Shown: positions 35,457 to 45,294, counted from the first letter of the stretch. The stretch is DNA of 64,000 nucleotides from Flavobacterium sp. ov086 (GCF_900187965.1 NZ_FZNL01000010.1:1-64000), one strand, 5' to 3'. Made by a program: numbers and translations. The notes: generated from the letters alone by a model not told the origin.

Positions 35457-36527
35457 ATGTTTATAATAGACGCCCATTTAGACCTGAGCATGAATGCGAT
35501 GGAATGGAACAGAGATTTAAGAAATGATGTACCCACTTTGCGCCATCTTGAAAAAGGAATGACTGATAAACCGGATCGCGAACGTGCAACGGTATCTTTT
35601 CCTGATTTGCGACGCGGCAATATCGGAATTGTTGTTGCCACTCAAATTGCAAGATTTGTAAAACCGGACAGTATTATTCCGGGTTGGAATTCTCCTGAAC
35701 AAGCCTGGGCGCAAACTCAGGGACAATTGGCGTGGTACAAAGCGATGGAAGAAGCGGGCGAAATAACTTCAATTACGGATAAAAAATCGCTCCAGAAACA
35801 AATTGATTTATGGAATGACGGAACACCAAACGACAAAAAACCTATTGGATATATTTTAAGTTTAGAAGGTGCTGATTCTATTATTGATGTTTCGTATTTA
35901 GAAAAAGCATACAATTACGGATTACGCGCGATTGGTCCTGCACATTACGGTCCGGGACGTTACGCAAACGGAACAGATGCAACAGGAAAAATGAACCAAA
36001 ATGGGCTGGATTTATTGAAAGAAATGGAGCGTTTGAATATTATTCTGGACGCAACCCATTTGTGCGATGATGCTTTCTGGCAAGCTTTAGATCATTATCA
36101 CGGACCAGTTTGGGCAAGTCATAATAATTGCAGAAGTCTGGTTGATCACAATCGTCAATATAGCGATGAAATGATTCAGGCTTTAATTTCAAGAGGAGCA
36201 GTTATTGGCGGTGCTTTAGATGCTTGGATGTTAGTCCCAAATTGGGAAAGAGGAGTTTCGACTCCAAAGGGCACAAGTTGCAATCTTGAAACTGTTTTCA
36301 AACACATGGATCACATTTGCCAATTGGCTGGAAATGCCAATCATATTGGTATAGGTTCTGATCTTGACGGCGCTTTTGGTACAGAACAAGGTCCGTATGA
36401 TTTAGACACCATTGCCGATTTGCAAAAATTGGTTTTGATCTTTAAAAACAACGGTTATTCTGATGAAGATTTAGATAAAATCTTTCACCAAAACTGGATC
36501 AATTTCTTAATGAAAAATTGGGATTAA
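35457..36527 (+). CDS. Peptidase M19 (membrane/renal dipeptidase) family hydrolase
   Basis: A 356-residue metal-dependent amidohydrolase-fold protein starting MFIIDAHLDLS. The dinuclear zinc site is complete: HLD near the start, Glu in SLEGADSI, His in ATHLCDD and His in ASHNNCRSLVDH, plus the substrate-side Asp in GIGSDLDGAF. There is no signal peptide, so it is cytoplasmic. The family hydrolyses dipeptides with a C-terminal D-residue. In this operon it might instead remove the acetyl group from an N-acetyl-aldonate (inference). An in-frame TTG at 35436 is ignored in favour of the ATG at 35457. Confidence 0.85.
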   Translation: MFIIDAHLDLSMNAMEWNRDLRNDVPTLRHLEKGMTDKPDRERATVSFPDLRRGNIGIVVATQIARFVKPDSIIPGWNSPEQAWAQTQGQLAWYKAMEEAGEITSITDKKSLQKQIDLWNDGTPNDKKPIGYILSLEGADSIIDVSYLEKAYNYGLRAIGPAHYGPGRYANGTDATGKMNQNGLDLLKEMERLNIILDATHLCDDAFWQALDHYHGPVWASHNNCRSLVDHNRQYSDEMIQALISRGAVIGGALDAWMLVPNWERGVSTPKGTSCNLETVFKHMDHICQLAGNANHIGIGSDLDGAFGTEQGPYDLDTIADLQKLVLIFKNNGYSDEDLDKIFHQNWINFLMKNWD

Positions 36528-36563
36528 TAAATATGAAAGTCAGCAAAGAATACGAACTTGCTT

Positions 36564-36695
36564 TTTGCCACGAATTTCTCGAATTTACTCAAATTTTTAT
36601 TTTGAAACTGTTTAAAAACTAGCCGCAAATTGCACCGCCTTTTTTGATCTGTACAATCAAAATAATTCGGGATAATTCGAGAAATTCGTGGCAAA
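36564..36695. repeat. Long-armed intergenic inverted repeat
   Basis: A perfect 22-base arm, TTTGCCACGAATTTCTCGAA then TT (36564-36585), is repeated in reverse complement at 36674-36695. It lies between two convergent genes (the M19 hydrolase and deoR). The arm contains GCCACGAATT, a word seen in other gaps of this window. It may also serve as a terminator. Confidence 0.85.
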
Positions 36696-36699
36696 CTTT

Positions 36700-37479
36700 T
36701 TAAATAAAAACTAAACTGGGAACTGCCTTTTTATATGATTGTAATTTTTCGTCGTAAGGATCAACTTCCGTGACAACGTAATCAACCTCAGATAAGTTGG
36801 CAATTTTCATTTTTAGAACCGTATCCAGTTTTTCAGAAATAGTCAAAATAGCTGTTTTCTCAGAGGCCTGAATCATTGCTTTTTTTACCTGAACGGTTTC
36901 CCAATCAGAATCTGAGAATCCGCCTTCGATATCCAAAGCATTGGTTCCTAATATTAATAAATCGACTTTAATATTTGCCAATTGATTGTAGACATCACCG
37001 CTCACACACATTTGGCTGTAAGACGAAATGCTTCCGCCAATCATGATAATTTTAACATTGGGTTTATCCAGAAGTTCAACAGCAGATAAAACGGTAACAG
37101 TAAAAATGGTCAGATTCAAATCATCAGGAATCAATCGGATAAATTCACGAATTGTAGTTCCGCCGCCAATTAACAAAACCATACCATCCTGAAGTAAACC
37201 TAAAGTTTTCTGTGCAATAATTTGTTTAGATTCGCCTGCATAAGTTTGATTATTAGTCGAAGAATGGTGATACGCTTTTGTCATCGCACCGCCTTTTACT
37301 TTAATCAATAAAGATTCAGATTCAAGTTCATTAATATCACGTCTCACTGTATCTTCTGAAACAAATAATTTAGCCGAAAGCGTTTCAAAACTCACACGAG
37401 TATGTAAGTTAATCTCTTTTAAAATAAGATTTTTACGTTCTTCCTTGGTGTAATTAACCACTTCATTATCATTATTCAT
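36700..37479 (-). CDS. DeoR/GlpR-family transcriptional regulator of the sugar-acid locus
   Basis: A 259-residue protein with an N-terminal winged helix (RVSFETLSAKLFVSEDTVRRDINELE, then VKGGAM) and a C-terminal DeoRC sensor domain (LLIGGGTTIREFIRLIP, GGSISSYSQMCVSGD, GTNALDIEGGFSD), which binds phosphorylated sugars in this family. It lies between the susC-M19 operon and the GH20 gene and diverges from the latter. TGC-N8-TGC elements in its own promoter and in the susC and GH20 promoters make it the likely controller. KDPG or another sugar phosphate could be the inducer. Confidence 0.92.
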   Translation of the reverse strand: MNNDNEVVNYTKEERKNLILKEINLHTRVSFETLSAKLFVSEDTVRRDINELESESLLIKVKGGAMTKAYHHSSTNNQTYAGESKQIIAQKTLGLLQDGMVLLIGGGTTIREFIRLIPDDLNLTIFTVTVLSAVELLDKPNVKIIMIGGSISSYSQMCVSGDVYNQLANIKVDLLILGTNALDIEGGFSDSDWETVQVKKAMIQASEKTAILTISEKLDTVLKMKIANLSEVDYVVTEVDPYDEKLQSYKKAVPSLVFI

Positions 37480-37500
37480 GCAAATTCATTTTTAGTAAGA

Positions 37501-37532
37501 CAAATGTAAACAATAAATGCAATATTATTGCG
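37501..37532 (-). promoter_or_regulatory. deoR promoter with a TGC-N8-TGC site
   Basis: CAAATGTA (37501-37508) reads TACATTTG on the minus strand, a perfect -7 match 21 bases before the deoR start codon. TGCAATATTATTGCG (37518-37532) lies at the -33 position and shares the TGC-N8-TGC layout of the susC and GH20 sites. This suggests autoregulation. Confidence 0.55.
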
Positions 37533-37605
37533 AAACAAATTATAACACAATGTAATTTAATAGTTAACCCGGCTATTTTAAAGACTTTTATATCAAAATA
37601 AGTTT

Positions 37606-37645
37606 TGCAAAAAAAATGCAAACTCAATTACAAAACCTAAATTTG
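37606..37645 (+). promoter_or_regulatory. GH20 promoter with TGCAAAAAAAATGCA operator
   Basis: TGCAAAAAAAATGCA (37606-37620) is identical in all 15 bases to the susC-proximal site at 25664. The -7 element TAAATTTG (37638-37645) follows after 17 bases, compared with 19 in the susC promoter, so the arrangement is conserved. The start codon is 23 bases further on. Confidence 0.7.
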
Positions 37646-37668
37646 TTTAACGAACCAAGAAAGCAACC

Positions 37669-39972
37669 ATGCAAAAAAGTATAATCCTCCTTTTGATCTT
37701 CTGTTATTCTTTTGGAAATGCTCAAACTTCCATCACTAATAATTCGATTATTCCACAACCTAATTCATACAAAGCAACCGGAGACAGCATTCGTTTAGAC
37801 GGACAAATAAAAGTTGTTTTCGAAAAGAATAAATTCAGCGCCAAAGAACAAAAAACAGCCAACATTTTTGAGTCAGCTATAAACTCGAATACAGCAAATA
37901 AAAAAAGCAATATTGAAGTTTTATTTATTACTAAAAATCCATCAACTTCATTAAAAAAAGAAGCCTATAAAATAAATATTACGTCAAAAAAGATAACCGT
38001 TACCGGAAGTGAAGAAGGATTATTTTATGGAGTTCAGAGTTTAATACAACTTTTGCCGAACAAATTTAAAAATCAGGAAATAAAATTGCCTTGTGTTACT
38101 ATCGAAGATGAGCCGAGATACAGCTATCGCGGGCTTCACCTCGATGTTTGCCGTCATTTTTTCTCTGTCGATGTTATAAAAGATTTTATCGCACAAATGT
38201 CCAGCTATAAGCTAAATAACTTTCATTGGCACTTAACAGACGATCAGGGATGGAGAATTGAGATAAAAAAATACCCAAAACTAACAGAAGTCGGTTCAAA
38301 AAGAGCACAGACTTTAGTGGGGAATAAATTCGAAAGATTCCCTTATTTTTTTGACGGAAATCCATACGGCGGATTTTATACTCAGGAAGAAATCAAAGAC
38401 ATCGTAAAATTTGCCGAAGAACATTATGTAAATATTATTCCGGAAATCGAAATGCCGGGTCATGCAACTGCGGCTGTTACAGCTTATCCTAATTTATCCT
38501 GTTTTCCGGATCGTCCTTATAAAGTGGTAGAATATTGGGGTGTTTTTGATGATATTTTCTGCGCCGGAAAAGAAGAAACCTATACTTTTCTTGAAGATGT
38601 TTTGACAGAAGTTATGGCTTTATTTCCAAGCAAATATATTCATATTGGCGGAGATGAATGTCCAAAAACAAGATGGAAAGAATGTCCGAATTGCCAGAAA
38701 AAAATCAAAGAATTAGGCCTGAAAAACGAACATGAATTACAAAGTTATCTGACAACAAAAATTGAGAAATTCCTAAATGCAAACGGAAGACAAATTCTTG
38801 GTTGGGACGAAATGCTCGAAGGTGGATTAGCTCCAAACGCAGCGGTAATGTCATGGCGAGGAGAATCCGGTGGAATTGCCGCTACAAAACAGAAACATTT
38901 TGTAATCATGAATCCAGAGCAAGTTTTGTATTTAGATTACAATCAGGGATATTCGCCAAATGAACCTTTAACGGTTGGGCGATTAATTACGGTTGACAAA
39001 ATCTATAATTACAATCCAACCCCGGTTGATAGTTTAACGGTTGAGGAACAGAAATACATTATGGGCGTTCAATCTAATCTTTGGTCAGAATATTTGACAA
39101 GTCCAGCGAAATTAAATTATCAGCTTTATCCTAGAATGTTTGCTTTAGCAGAAATTGCCTGGACAGAACCTCAAAATAAAAACTACAATAATTTTGTTTT
39201 GAATAGAATGCCACATCATTTAGAAAAACTGGAAGCGCAAAAAAGATTATATAAAGTTCCAACGCCTTTTGGTGCAAACGAAACCGCATTAATTGCATCA
39301 AAATATGTTTTAGATTTAAAACCAACCATCAAAAATGGACAGATTTTTTATACAATCGACGGCTATAATCCAGACGAAACAGCAGAACTTTATAAAAGAC
39401 CTGTAACTATAAATATTCCAAAAGGAGAATTCAGAACGATCAAAACAGTTCAAATAAGTCCAAGTGGAAGAAAAAGTTCAATTAATAAAATAATAGCTCG
39501 AAATCCGGTGTTAAAATCGGCTCTAGCCATAAAACCAACCAAGAAAGGTTTAAAATTCGAATATTATACTGGAACATTATTTCAGCAAACACAAGATTTA
39601 GAATTAGCAAAACCTGTTAATTCAGGCATTTTTGAAGGCGCCATAACCAGCGAAAAATGGAAAACGAAAACAGAGCGTTATATCGGCTTAAAATTCGACG
39701 GATACATCTATATTCCAGAAACGGCAAATTATACAATTTCGACGCTTTCAGACGACGGATCGAAGCTTTTTATTGACAATGAATTAGTAGTTAATAATGA
39801 CGGTATTCATTGGCTAAACGAAGCGTACGGAGTTACAAAACTTGAAAAAGGTTTTCACAAAATCAACATCAGTTATTTTGACCAAATTGGAGGAACTACT
39901 TTAACGTGTTTTATTCAGCAGGAAGGAAAAGAAAAACAAGAAATAAGTGCTTCACAATTGTATTACGAATAA
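37669..39972 (+). CDS. GH20 beta-N-acetylhexosaminidase with C-terminal PA14 domain
   Basis: A 767-residue exported glycosidase with signal peptide MQKSIILLLIFCYSFGNAQ. The GH20b N-terminal domain (about 30-145) is followed by the catalytic barrel beginning YRGLHLDVCRHFF. The catalytic Asp329-Glu330 pair is in HIGGDECPKTRW, acting by substrate-assisted catalysis with the 2-acetamido group. After a beta domain (about 540-615), a PA14 carbohydrate-binding domain (about 620-765, GLKFEYYTGTLF, TISTLSDDGSKLFIDNELVV) closes the protein. It releases terminal GlcNAc/GalNAc, and perhaps residues next to an oxidised end. Confidence 0.93.
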   Translation: MQKSIILLLIFCYSFGNAQTSITNNSIIPQPNSYKATGDSIRLDGQIKVVFEKNKFSAKEQKTANIFESAINSNTANKKSNIEVLFITKNPSTSLKKEAYKINITSKKITVTGSEEGLFYGVQSLIQLLPNKFKNQEIKLPCVTIEDEPRYSYRGLHLDVCRHFFSVDVIKDFIAQMSSYKLNNFHWHLTDDQGWRIEIKKYPKLTEVGSKRAQTLVGNKFERFPYFFDGNPYGGFYTQEEIKDIVKFAEEHYVNIIPEIEMPGHATAAVTAYPNLSCFPDRPYKVVEYWGVFDDIFCAGKEETYTFLEDVLTEVMALFPSKYIHIGGDECPKTRWKECPNCQKKIKELGLKNEHELQSYLTTKIEKFLNANGRQILGWDEMLEGGLAPNAAVMSWRGESGGIAATKQKHFVIMNPEQVLYLDYNQGYSPNEPLTVGRLITVDKIYNYNPTPVDSLTVEEQKYIMGVQSNLWSEYLTSPAKLNYQLYPRMFALAEIAWTEPQNKNYNNFVLNRMPHHLEKLEAQKRLYKVPTPFGANETALIASKYVLDLKPTIKNGQIFYTIDGYNPDETAELYKRPVTINIPKGEFRTIKTVQISPSGRKSSINKIIARNPVLKSALAIKPTKKGLKFEYYTGTLFQQTQDLELAKPVNSGIFEGAITSEKWKTKTERYIGLKFDGYIYIPETANYTISTLSDDGSKLFIDNELVVNNDGIHWLNEAYGVTKLEKGFHKINISYFDQIGGTTLTCFIQQEGKEKQEISASQLYYE

Positions 39973-39980
39973 GAGCATAA

Positions 39981-40010
39981 AAAAAGCATCAGCCGCGGCT
40001 GATGCTTTTT
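39981..40010. terminator. Bidirectional terminator between GH20 gene and sdhB
   Basis: AGCATCAGCCG and CGGCTGATGCT form a perfect palindrome flanked by A5 and T5+ runs, between two convergent genes. Confidence 0.88.
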
Positions 40011-40039
40011 TCTATTTTAAACTAAAAGTGTTTTTTATA

Positions 40040-40786
40040 TTATCCTTTCAAACTTGCAGATAAATACTCACGGTTCATACGTGCGATATTTTCAAGTGAA
40101 ATTCCTTTTGGACATTCAATTTCACAAGCTCCTGTATTTGTACAGTTACCAAAACCTTCTAAATCCATTTGGTGTACCATGTTTAAAACACGATCAACTG
40201 CTTCAACTTTACCCTGAGGTAATAATGCATATTGAGATACTTTTGCTCCAACGAACAACATTGCTGATCCGTTTTTACAAGTTGCAACACAAGCTCCACA
40301 ACCAATACAAGCTGCAGCATCGAATGATTTATCTGCATCATGTTTGTTAATCGGAATTGTATTTGCATCAATTGTATTTCCTGAAGTATTTACCGAGATA
40401 AATCCTCCTGCATGTTGAATTCTGTCAAAAGAACTTCTGTCAACAACTAAATCTTTAATTACAGGGAAAGCTTTTGCTCTAAATGGCTCGATAAAAATCG
40501 TATCACCATCTTTAAACATACGCATATGCAACTGACAAGTAGTTACTCCTCTGTCTGGTCCGTGTGCTTCTCCGTTGATGAATAATGAACACATTCCGCA
40601 GATTCCTTCACGACAATCGTGATCAAATGCTACTGGCTCTTCTCCTTTGTTGATTAATTGTTCGTTAAGAACATCAAGCATTTCAAGGAAAGACATATCT
40701 GGTTCGATTCCGTCGATTGGGTAATCAACAATTCCCCCTTTATCTTGGGCGTTTTTCTGACGCCATATTTTTAATGTAAGTTTCAT
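40040..40786 (-). CDS. sdhB: Succinate dehydrogenase / fumarate reductase iron-sulfur subunit
   Basis: A 248-residue subunit carrying three clusters. The [2Fe-2S] ligands are in CREGICGMC with the final Cys in TTCQLH. The [4Fe-4S] motif is [11 protein letters not shown], and the [3Fe-4S] ligands are in [14 protein letters not shown]. It passes electrons from the flavoprotein to menaquinone. It is third in sdhC-sdhA-sdhB, 77 bases after sdhA, the order typical of Bacteroidota and of Bacillus-type complexes. Confidence 0.97.
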   Translation of the reverse strand: MKLTLKIWRQKNAQDKGGIVDYPIDGIEPDMSFLEMLDVLNEQLINKGEEPVAFDHDCREGICGMCSLFINGEAHGPDRGVTTCQLHMRMFKDGDTIFIEPFRAKAFPVIKDLVVDRSSFDRIQHAGGFISVNTSGNTIDANTIPINKHDADKSFDAAACIGCGACVATCKNGSAMLFVGAKVSQYALLPQGKVEAVDRVLNMVHQMDLEGFGNCTNTGACEIECPKGISLENIARMNREYLSASLKG

Positions 40787-40863
40787 ACTGTTTTAGTTTG
40801 AAGGTCATAAAGTCGAAAGTCGAAAGCCATTAGACTTTAAGACTTTAGTCTTTTGACTAATTG

Positions 40864-42864
40864 CTATTTGTAGCTTCTTTGTACTAATTTAATGTTTTCG
40901 TAAACCAGAGGTTCTTTGTGTAATACGGCATCACTTGGTTTTCCTTTGTATTCCCAAGCTGCAACATATGCAAAGTTTTCGTCATCACGAAGTGCTTCTC
41001 CTTCTTCTGTTTGGTATTCTTCACGGAAGTGACCTCCACAAGACTCATTACGGTGTAATGCATCTTTCGCGAACAATTCTCCTAACTCTAAGAAATCGGC
41101 AACACGTGTCGCTTTCTCTAATTCCTGATTAAATTCGTTTGCGCTTCCAGGAACTTTTACATCTTTATAAAACTCTTCACGTAAAGCAGCAATTTCTACG
41201 ATAGCTTCAGACAAACCTTTAGCATTACGAGCCATACCTACTTTATCCCACATAATTTTTCCTAATTTCTTGTGGAAATAATCTACAGAATGAGTTCCTT
41301 TATTATTGATAAATCTATCGATTTGATCTTTTACATCTTTTTCTGCTGCTACGAATTCTGGCAAATCTGTAGAAATTTCTCCCATTTTAATATCCGGAGC
41401 TAAATAATCTCCAATAGTATAAGGTAATACGAAATATCCATCAGCTAAACCTTGCATCAAAGCAGAAGCTCCAAGTCTGTTTGCTCCGTGATCAGAGAAG
41501 TTAGATTCTCCAATTGAGAAACATCCAGGAATTGTAGTCATTAAGTTATAATCAACCCAGGTTCCACCCATTGTGTAGTGAACCGCAGGGTAAATCATCA
41601 TTGGTGTTGTATAAGGATCTTCGTCAACGATTTTGTAATACATCTGGAATAAGTTTCCGTATTTACTTTTCACGATTTCAGCTCCTAATTTAGTTACCAA
41701 AGCCGCATCGTTAGCATCTAAACCTTTTACGAAAGCTTCTTCAGTTCCGTAACGTTTGATCGCTGCTGCGAAATCCAAGTAAACAGCTTCTCCGGTTTTG
41801 TTAACACCAAAACCAGCATCACATCTTTCTTTTGCAGCACGAGACGCAACGTCACGAGGTACTAAGTTACCAAAAGCAGGATATCTTCTTTCTAAGAAAT
41901 AATCTCTCTCAGCTTCAGATAAATCAGTTGCTTTTTTCTTTCCTTCACGAATTGCTTTTGCATCTTCTTGTTTTGCAGGAACCCAAATACGACCATCATT
42001 ACGCAAAGATTCAGACATCAAAGTCAATTTTGACTGGTGATCTCCTGAAACCGGAATACATGTTGGGTGAATTTGTGTGTAACAAGGATTTGCGAAAAAT
42101 GCTCCTTTTTTATGAATTTTCCAAGCTGCTGTTGCGTTACTTCCCATAGCGTTTGTTGACAAGAAAAATACGTTTCCGTATCCTCCAGAACCAACTACTA
42201 CTGCGTGAGCAGAATGTCTTTCTATTTCTCCGGTAATTAAGTTACGAGCGATAATACCTCTCGCTTTTCCGTTCACGATAACAATGTCAAGCATTTCGTG
42301 ACGGTTGTACATTTTTATTTTTCCACGACCAATCTGACGGTTCATTGCAGAATATGCTCCTAACAATAATTGTTGTCCAGTTTGTCCTTGTGCGTAAAAT
42401 GTACGAGAAACCAAAGTTCCTCCAAAAGAACGGTTATCTAATAATCCACCATATTCACGAGCCAATGGCACTCCTTGAGCCACACACTGGTCAATAATAT
42501 TAGCAGAAACTTCAGCCAATCGGTGAACGTTTGCCTCACGTGCACGGTAGTCACCCCCTTTTACAGTATCATAGAATAATCTGTAAACGGAGTCACCGTC
42601 ACCTTTATAATTTTTTGCAGCATTGATACCTCCTTGTGCAGCAATAGAGTGCGCACGACGAGGTGAATCCTGAAAACAAAATGCTTTTACGTTATATCCC
42701 TGCTCAGCCAAAGTAGCCGCAGCTGAACCTCCAGCCAAACCTGTACCAACAATGATAATATCTAAATTACGTTTGTTTGCAGGGTTTACTAAATTAATAT
42801 GATCTTTATAATCTGTCCATTTGTCCGATATTGGGCCGTGTGGAATTTTTGAATCTAATGCCAT
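40864..42864 (-). CDS. sdhA: Succinate dehydrogenase / fumarate reductase flavoprotein subunit
   Basis: A 666-residue flavoprotein. FAD binding is at [22 protein letters not shown], with the covalent FAD histidine in [14 protein letters not shown]. Catalytic and substrate segments include [36 protein letters not shown] and [19 protein letters not shown]. The length fits the larger SdhA subtype of Bacteroidota. It starts 11 bases after sdhC. Confidence 0.97.
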   Translation of the reverse strand: MALDSKIPHGPISDKWTDYKDHINLVNPANKRNLDIIIVGTGLAGGSAAATLAEQGYNVKAFCFQDSPRRAHSIAAQGGINAAKNYKGDGDSVYRLFYDTVKGGDYRAREANVHRLAEVSANIIDQCVAQGVPLAREYGGLLDNRSFGGTLVSRTFYAQGQTGQQLLLGAYSAMNRQIGRGKIKMYNRHEMLDIVIVNGKARGIIARNLITGEIERHSAHAVVVGSGGYGNVFFLSTNAMGSNATAAWKIHKKGAFFANPCYTQIHPTCIPVSGDHQSKLTLMSESLRNDGRIWVPAKQEDAKAIREGKKKATDLSEAERDYFLERRYPAFGNLVPRDVASRAAKERCDAGFGVNKTGEAVYLDFAAAIKRYGTEEAFVKGLDANDAALVTKLGAEIVKSKYGNLFQMYYKIVDEDPYTTPMMIYPAVHYTMGGTWVDYNLMTTIPGCFSIGESNFSDHGANRLGASALMQGLADGYFVLPYTIGDYLAPDIKMGEISTDLPEFVAAEKDVKDQIDRFINNKGTHSVDYFHKKLGKIMWDKVGMARNAKGLSEAIVEIAALREEFYKDVKVPGSANEFNQELEKATRVADFLELGELFAKDALHRNESCGGHFREEYQTEEGEALRDDENFAYVAAWEYKGKPSDAVLHKEPLVYENIKLVQRSYK

Positions 42865-42875
42865 TATAATTTATA

Positions 42876-43541
42876 TTAATTATTGAAATGATGAAATAAT
42901 GCGATTATGATGAAAAGTGCAGGTACAAGAACCGCAAAACCATAACCGATTTTATTTAAAAATCGAGAATATTTATTGTTCATCCCTACTGATTGAAGAG
43001 AAGAACCGAATCCGTGCCAAAGGTGAAATCCTAATAACACAAAAGCCACACAATATAATCCTGTACGAATTGGATCGTGAAACTTATGAACTAACTCTCC
43101 ATAATACCTTGTAGCATCTGGTGCAGTACCTGCAATATATTTATAGGTAACTTCAGGAAACCAAAAATCATAGAAATGCAATCCTAAGAAAGCCAAAATA
43201 ACCAATCCAGAAATAATCATATTTCTAGAACTCCATGAAGCATTTGCGGCTCCATTGTATTTTGCATACGCAATTGGTCTTGCAGCAGTATTTTGAGCCG
43301 TTAATACGAATCCCATAACGAAATGGAAGATTACTCCGATTGCCAAAACTGGTTGCATTACATATTGAATCAGCGGATTGTATCCCATAAAGTGAGAAGC
43401 TTCGTTAAAAACATCTTCACTAATAATAGAAATGAAATTTAAGGAAACATGCAGCGCTAAAAACGTGATTAAGAATATTCCCGAAAGAGCCATAGCCACT
43501 TTCTTTAAGATGGAAGCATTCAATAGTGCAGATTGTGCCAT
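42876..43541 (-). CDS. sdhC: Succinate dehydrogenase cytochrome b subunit
   Basis: A 221-residue inner membrane protein with five membrane segments of the B. subtilis/Wolinella-type diheme cytochrome b558. Candidate heme histidines occur in FLALHVSLN, IGVIFHFVMG, FLGLHFYDFW and LLGFHLWHGF. It anchors SdhAB and reduces menaquinone. First gene of the sdhCAB operon with a good upstream promoter. Confidence 0.95.
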   Translation of the reverse strand: MAQSALLNASILKKVAMALSGIFLITFLALHVSLNFISIISEDVFNEASHFMGYNPLIQYVMQPVLAIGVIFHFVMGFVLTAQNTAARPIAYAKYNGAANASWSSRNMIISGLVILAFLGLHFYDFWFPEVTYKYIAGTAPDATRYYGELVHKFHDPIRTGLYCVAFVLLGFHLWHGFGSSLQSVGMNNKYSRFLNKIGYGFAVLVPALFIIIALFHHFNN

Positions 43542-43574
43542 AAGTGTTTAAGTAGTTTGTTTTAAAAAATTAGA

Positions 43575-43605
43575 CAAAAATAAAGCAATTAGACATGAAC
43601 TACAA
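43575..43605 (-). promoter_or_regulatory. sdhCAB promoter
   Basis: On the minus strand, TTG (43603-43605), a 20-base spacer and TATTTTTG (43575-43582) fit the Bacteroidota -33/-7 pattern (TTG-N17-23-TAnnTTTG). The sdhC start is 34 bases downstream. Confidence 0.6.
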
Positions 43606-43862
43606 CCATTTCGTTGTTATTTATAATGATTTTAAAGAGCTTTCATCAATTTTATTGCAAATTATTTAAAAACAATAAAATAGAAATTATTCGCGAGCCA
43701 TTTTAACTAAATCTTGTTTTTTATATAATTACCAAATTGCTACTTTTCTCCCCGTTTTGACTTCTTTTTCTCAAAAATAAAGTCATCATGAATTTTATTG
43801 AGCGAAAACAAGTGAATTTTAATAGCATAATTTTACCTTTATCGGCTTCAAAAAAAATCAGA

Positions 43863-45224
43863 ATGAAAACAGGAATCGACGCTATTTCTTTTGACGTAGC
43901 CAACATACATTTACCCATAAAAACTTTGGCAATTGCCAGAAATATTGAACCCGAAAAATTAGAGAAAGGTCTTGGATTAATTAAAATGACTTTACCAGAC
44001 GTTCATCAGGATGCTGTGGTTTTTGGAGCCAATGCTTTAACCAAACTTATTCTTGAAAATGAAATAAACTTAAGTGAAATTAGCCGGATTTATGTTGGAA
44101 CCGAAAGTGCAATCGACAGCTCGAAACCAATAAGTTCTTTTTTAATTAGTTTAATGGAACAAAAATTCGGAGAAGATTCTTTAGCCGAATGTGATGTAGT
44201 CGATTTTACATTTGCTTGTATTGGCGGAGTTGATGCTTTGCAAAACTGTATTGATTTTGTAAAACTAAATCCAACCAAAAAAGCAATTGTTGTTACTACC
44301 GATTTTGCTAAATATGATTTAAATTCTACCGGAGAATATACACAAGGCGCCGGAGCACTTGCAATGCTAGTGACTTCGAACCCAAAAATTATTGCTTTTG
44401 ATGAAAATTGGGCAACAAGTACAAAAGGTGTTTTTGATTTTTTCAAACCTTACAGAACTATCTCAAAAGAGGCGATTACCCAAAACGAAAGTAACGATCC
44501 GTGGTTTGATAATTTAGAAGCTGAAATCGAAGTTCACAAAGACCAACCAGTTTTTGACGGACAATATTCGAATCAATGTTACATGGATCGTACGAGAAAT
44601 GCTTACTTCTCATTCAAGAAACTAAAAAACACGACTGAAACTTTATACAATTCCTGGAACAGTATTATCATGCACCTTCCCTATTCTTTTCAAGGCAGAA
44701 GAATGCTATCTGAAATTTATGCTTTAGATAGTGCCGATAAAATCATTTCAGAAAATATTGAACCTGCAGACTATCAGAATAAAATTAAGGAAATTGGAAA
44801 ATCTGAAGAATACAGAAAGTTTGTAACCGACAAATTGCAACCTGCAGAATTGGCTTCTTCTTTAATTGGAAACCTTTATACAGGATCTATTTTCATGGGA
44901 TTATTATCGACTTTGGCGCATTATTACGACACAAAGCATGAAGTTGCCGGAACTAAATTTGGTTTCCTGGCCTACGGAAGCGGATCAAAATCGAAAGTTT
45001 TTGAAGGAACGATTCAACCGGAATGGCAATCGGCTTTAGCCAAAACCAAACTTTTTGAAAACTTAGAAGAAAGTGTAGAAATTGGTTTTGAAGCTTATGA
45101 AAGTCTTCACAAAAAAGAACAAAAACAAAGCATTAGAACTCCTAAAAACGAATGGGTTTTGGATCGAATTGAGAAAGAAATTCCAAATTTAATTGGGGCG
45201 AGATATTATAAATGGATTGGATAA
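43863..45224 (+). CDS. mvaS: Hydroxymethylglutaryl-CoA synthase
   Basis: A 453-residue thiolase-fold enzyme that condenses acetoacetyl-CoA and acetyl-CoA in the mevalonate route to isoprenoids. The catalytic residues are Glu81 (YVGTESAIDSSKP), Cys119 (DFTFACIGGVDAL) and His271 (HLPYSFQGRRM). The frame is open 25 residues upstream to 43788, but the ATG at 43863 (MKTGIDAISFDVANIHLP) is the family's usual beginning. Single gene with its own terminator. Confidence 0.95.
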   Translation: MKTGIDAISFDVANIHLPIKTLAIARNIEPEKLEKGLGLIKMTLPDVHQDAVVFGANALTKLILENEINLSEISRIYVGTESAIDSSKPISSFLISLMEQKFGEDSLAECDVVDFTFACIGGVDALQNCIDFVKLNPTKKAIVVTTDFAKYDLNSTGEYTQGAGALAMLVTSNPKIIAFDENWATSTKGVFDFFKPYRTISKEAITQNESNDPWFDNLEAEIEVHKDQPVFDGQYSNQCYMDRTRNAYFSFKKLKNTTETLYNSWNSIIMHLPYSFQGRRMLSEIYALDSADKIISENIEPADYQNKIKEIGKSEEYRKFVTDKLQPAELASSLIGNLYTGSIFMGLLSTLAHYYDTKHEVAGTKFGFLAYGSGSKSKVFEGTIQPEWQSALAKTKLFENLEESVEIGFEAYESLHKKEQKQSIRTPKNEWVLDRIEKEIPNLIGARYYKWIG

Positions 45225-45250
45225 TTAAATTCCAAATTCCAATAAATAAA

Positions 45251-45282
45251 AAACCGAAGCTTAACGTTTCGGTTTTTTTTAT
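45251..45282 (+). terminator. Terminator after mvaS
   Basis: AAACCGAA and TTCGGTTT flank a short loop, followed by an eight-T run. Confidence 0.82.
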
Positions 45283-45294
45283 GCCTTACTTTTA

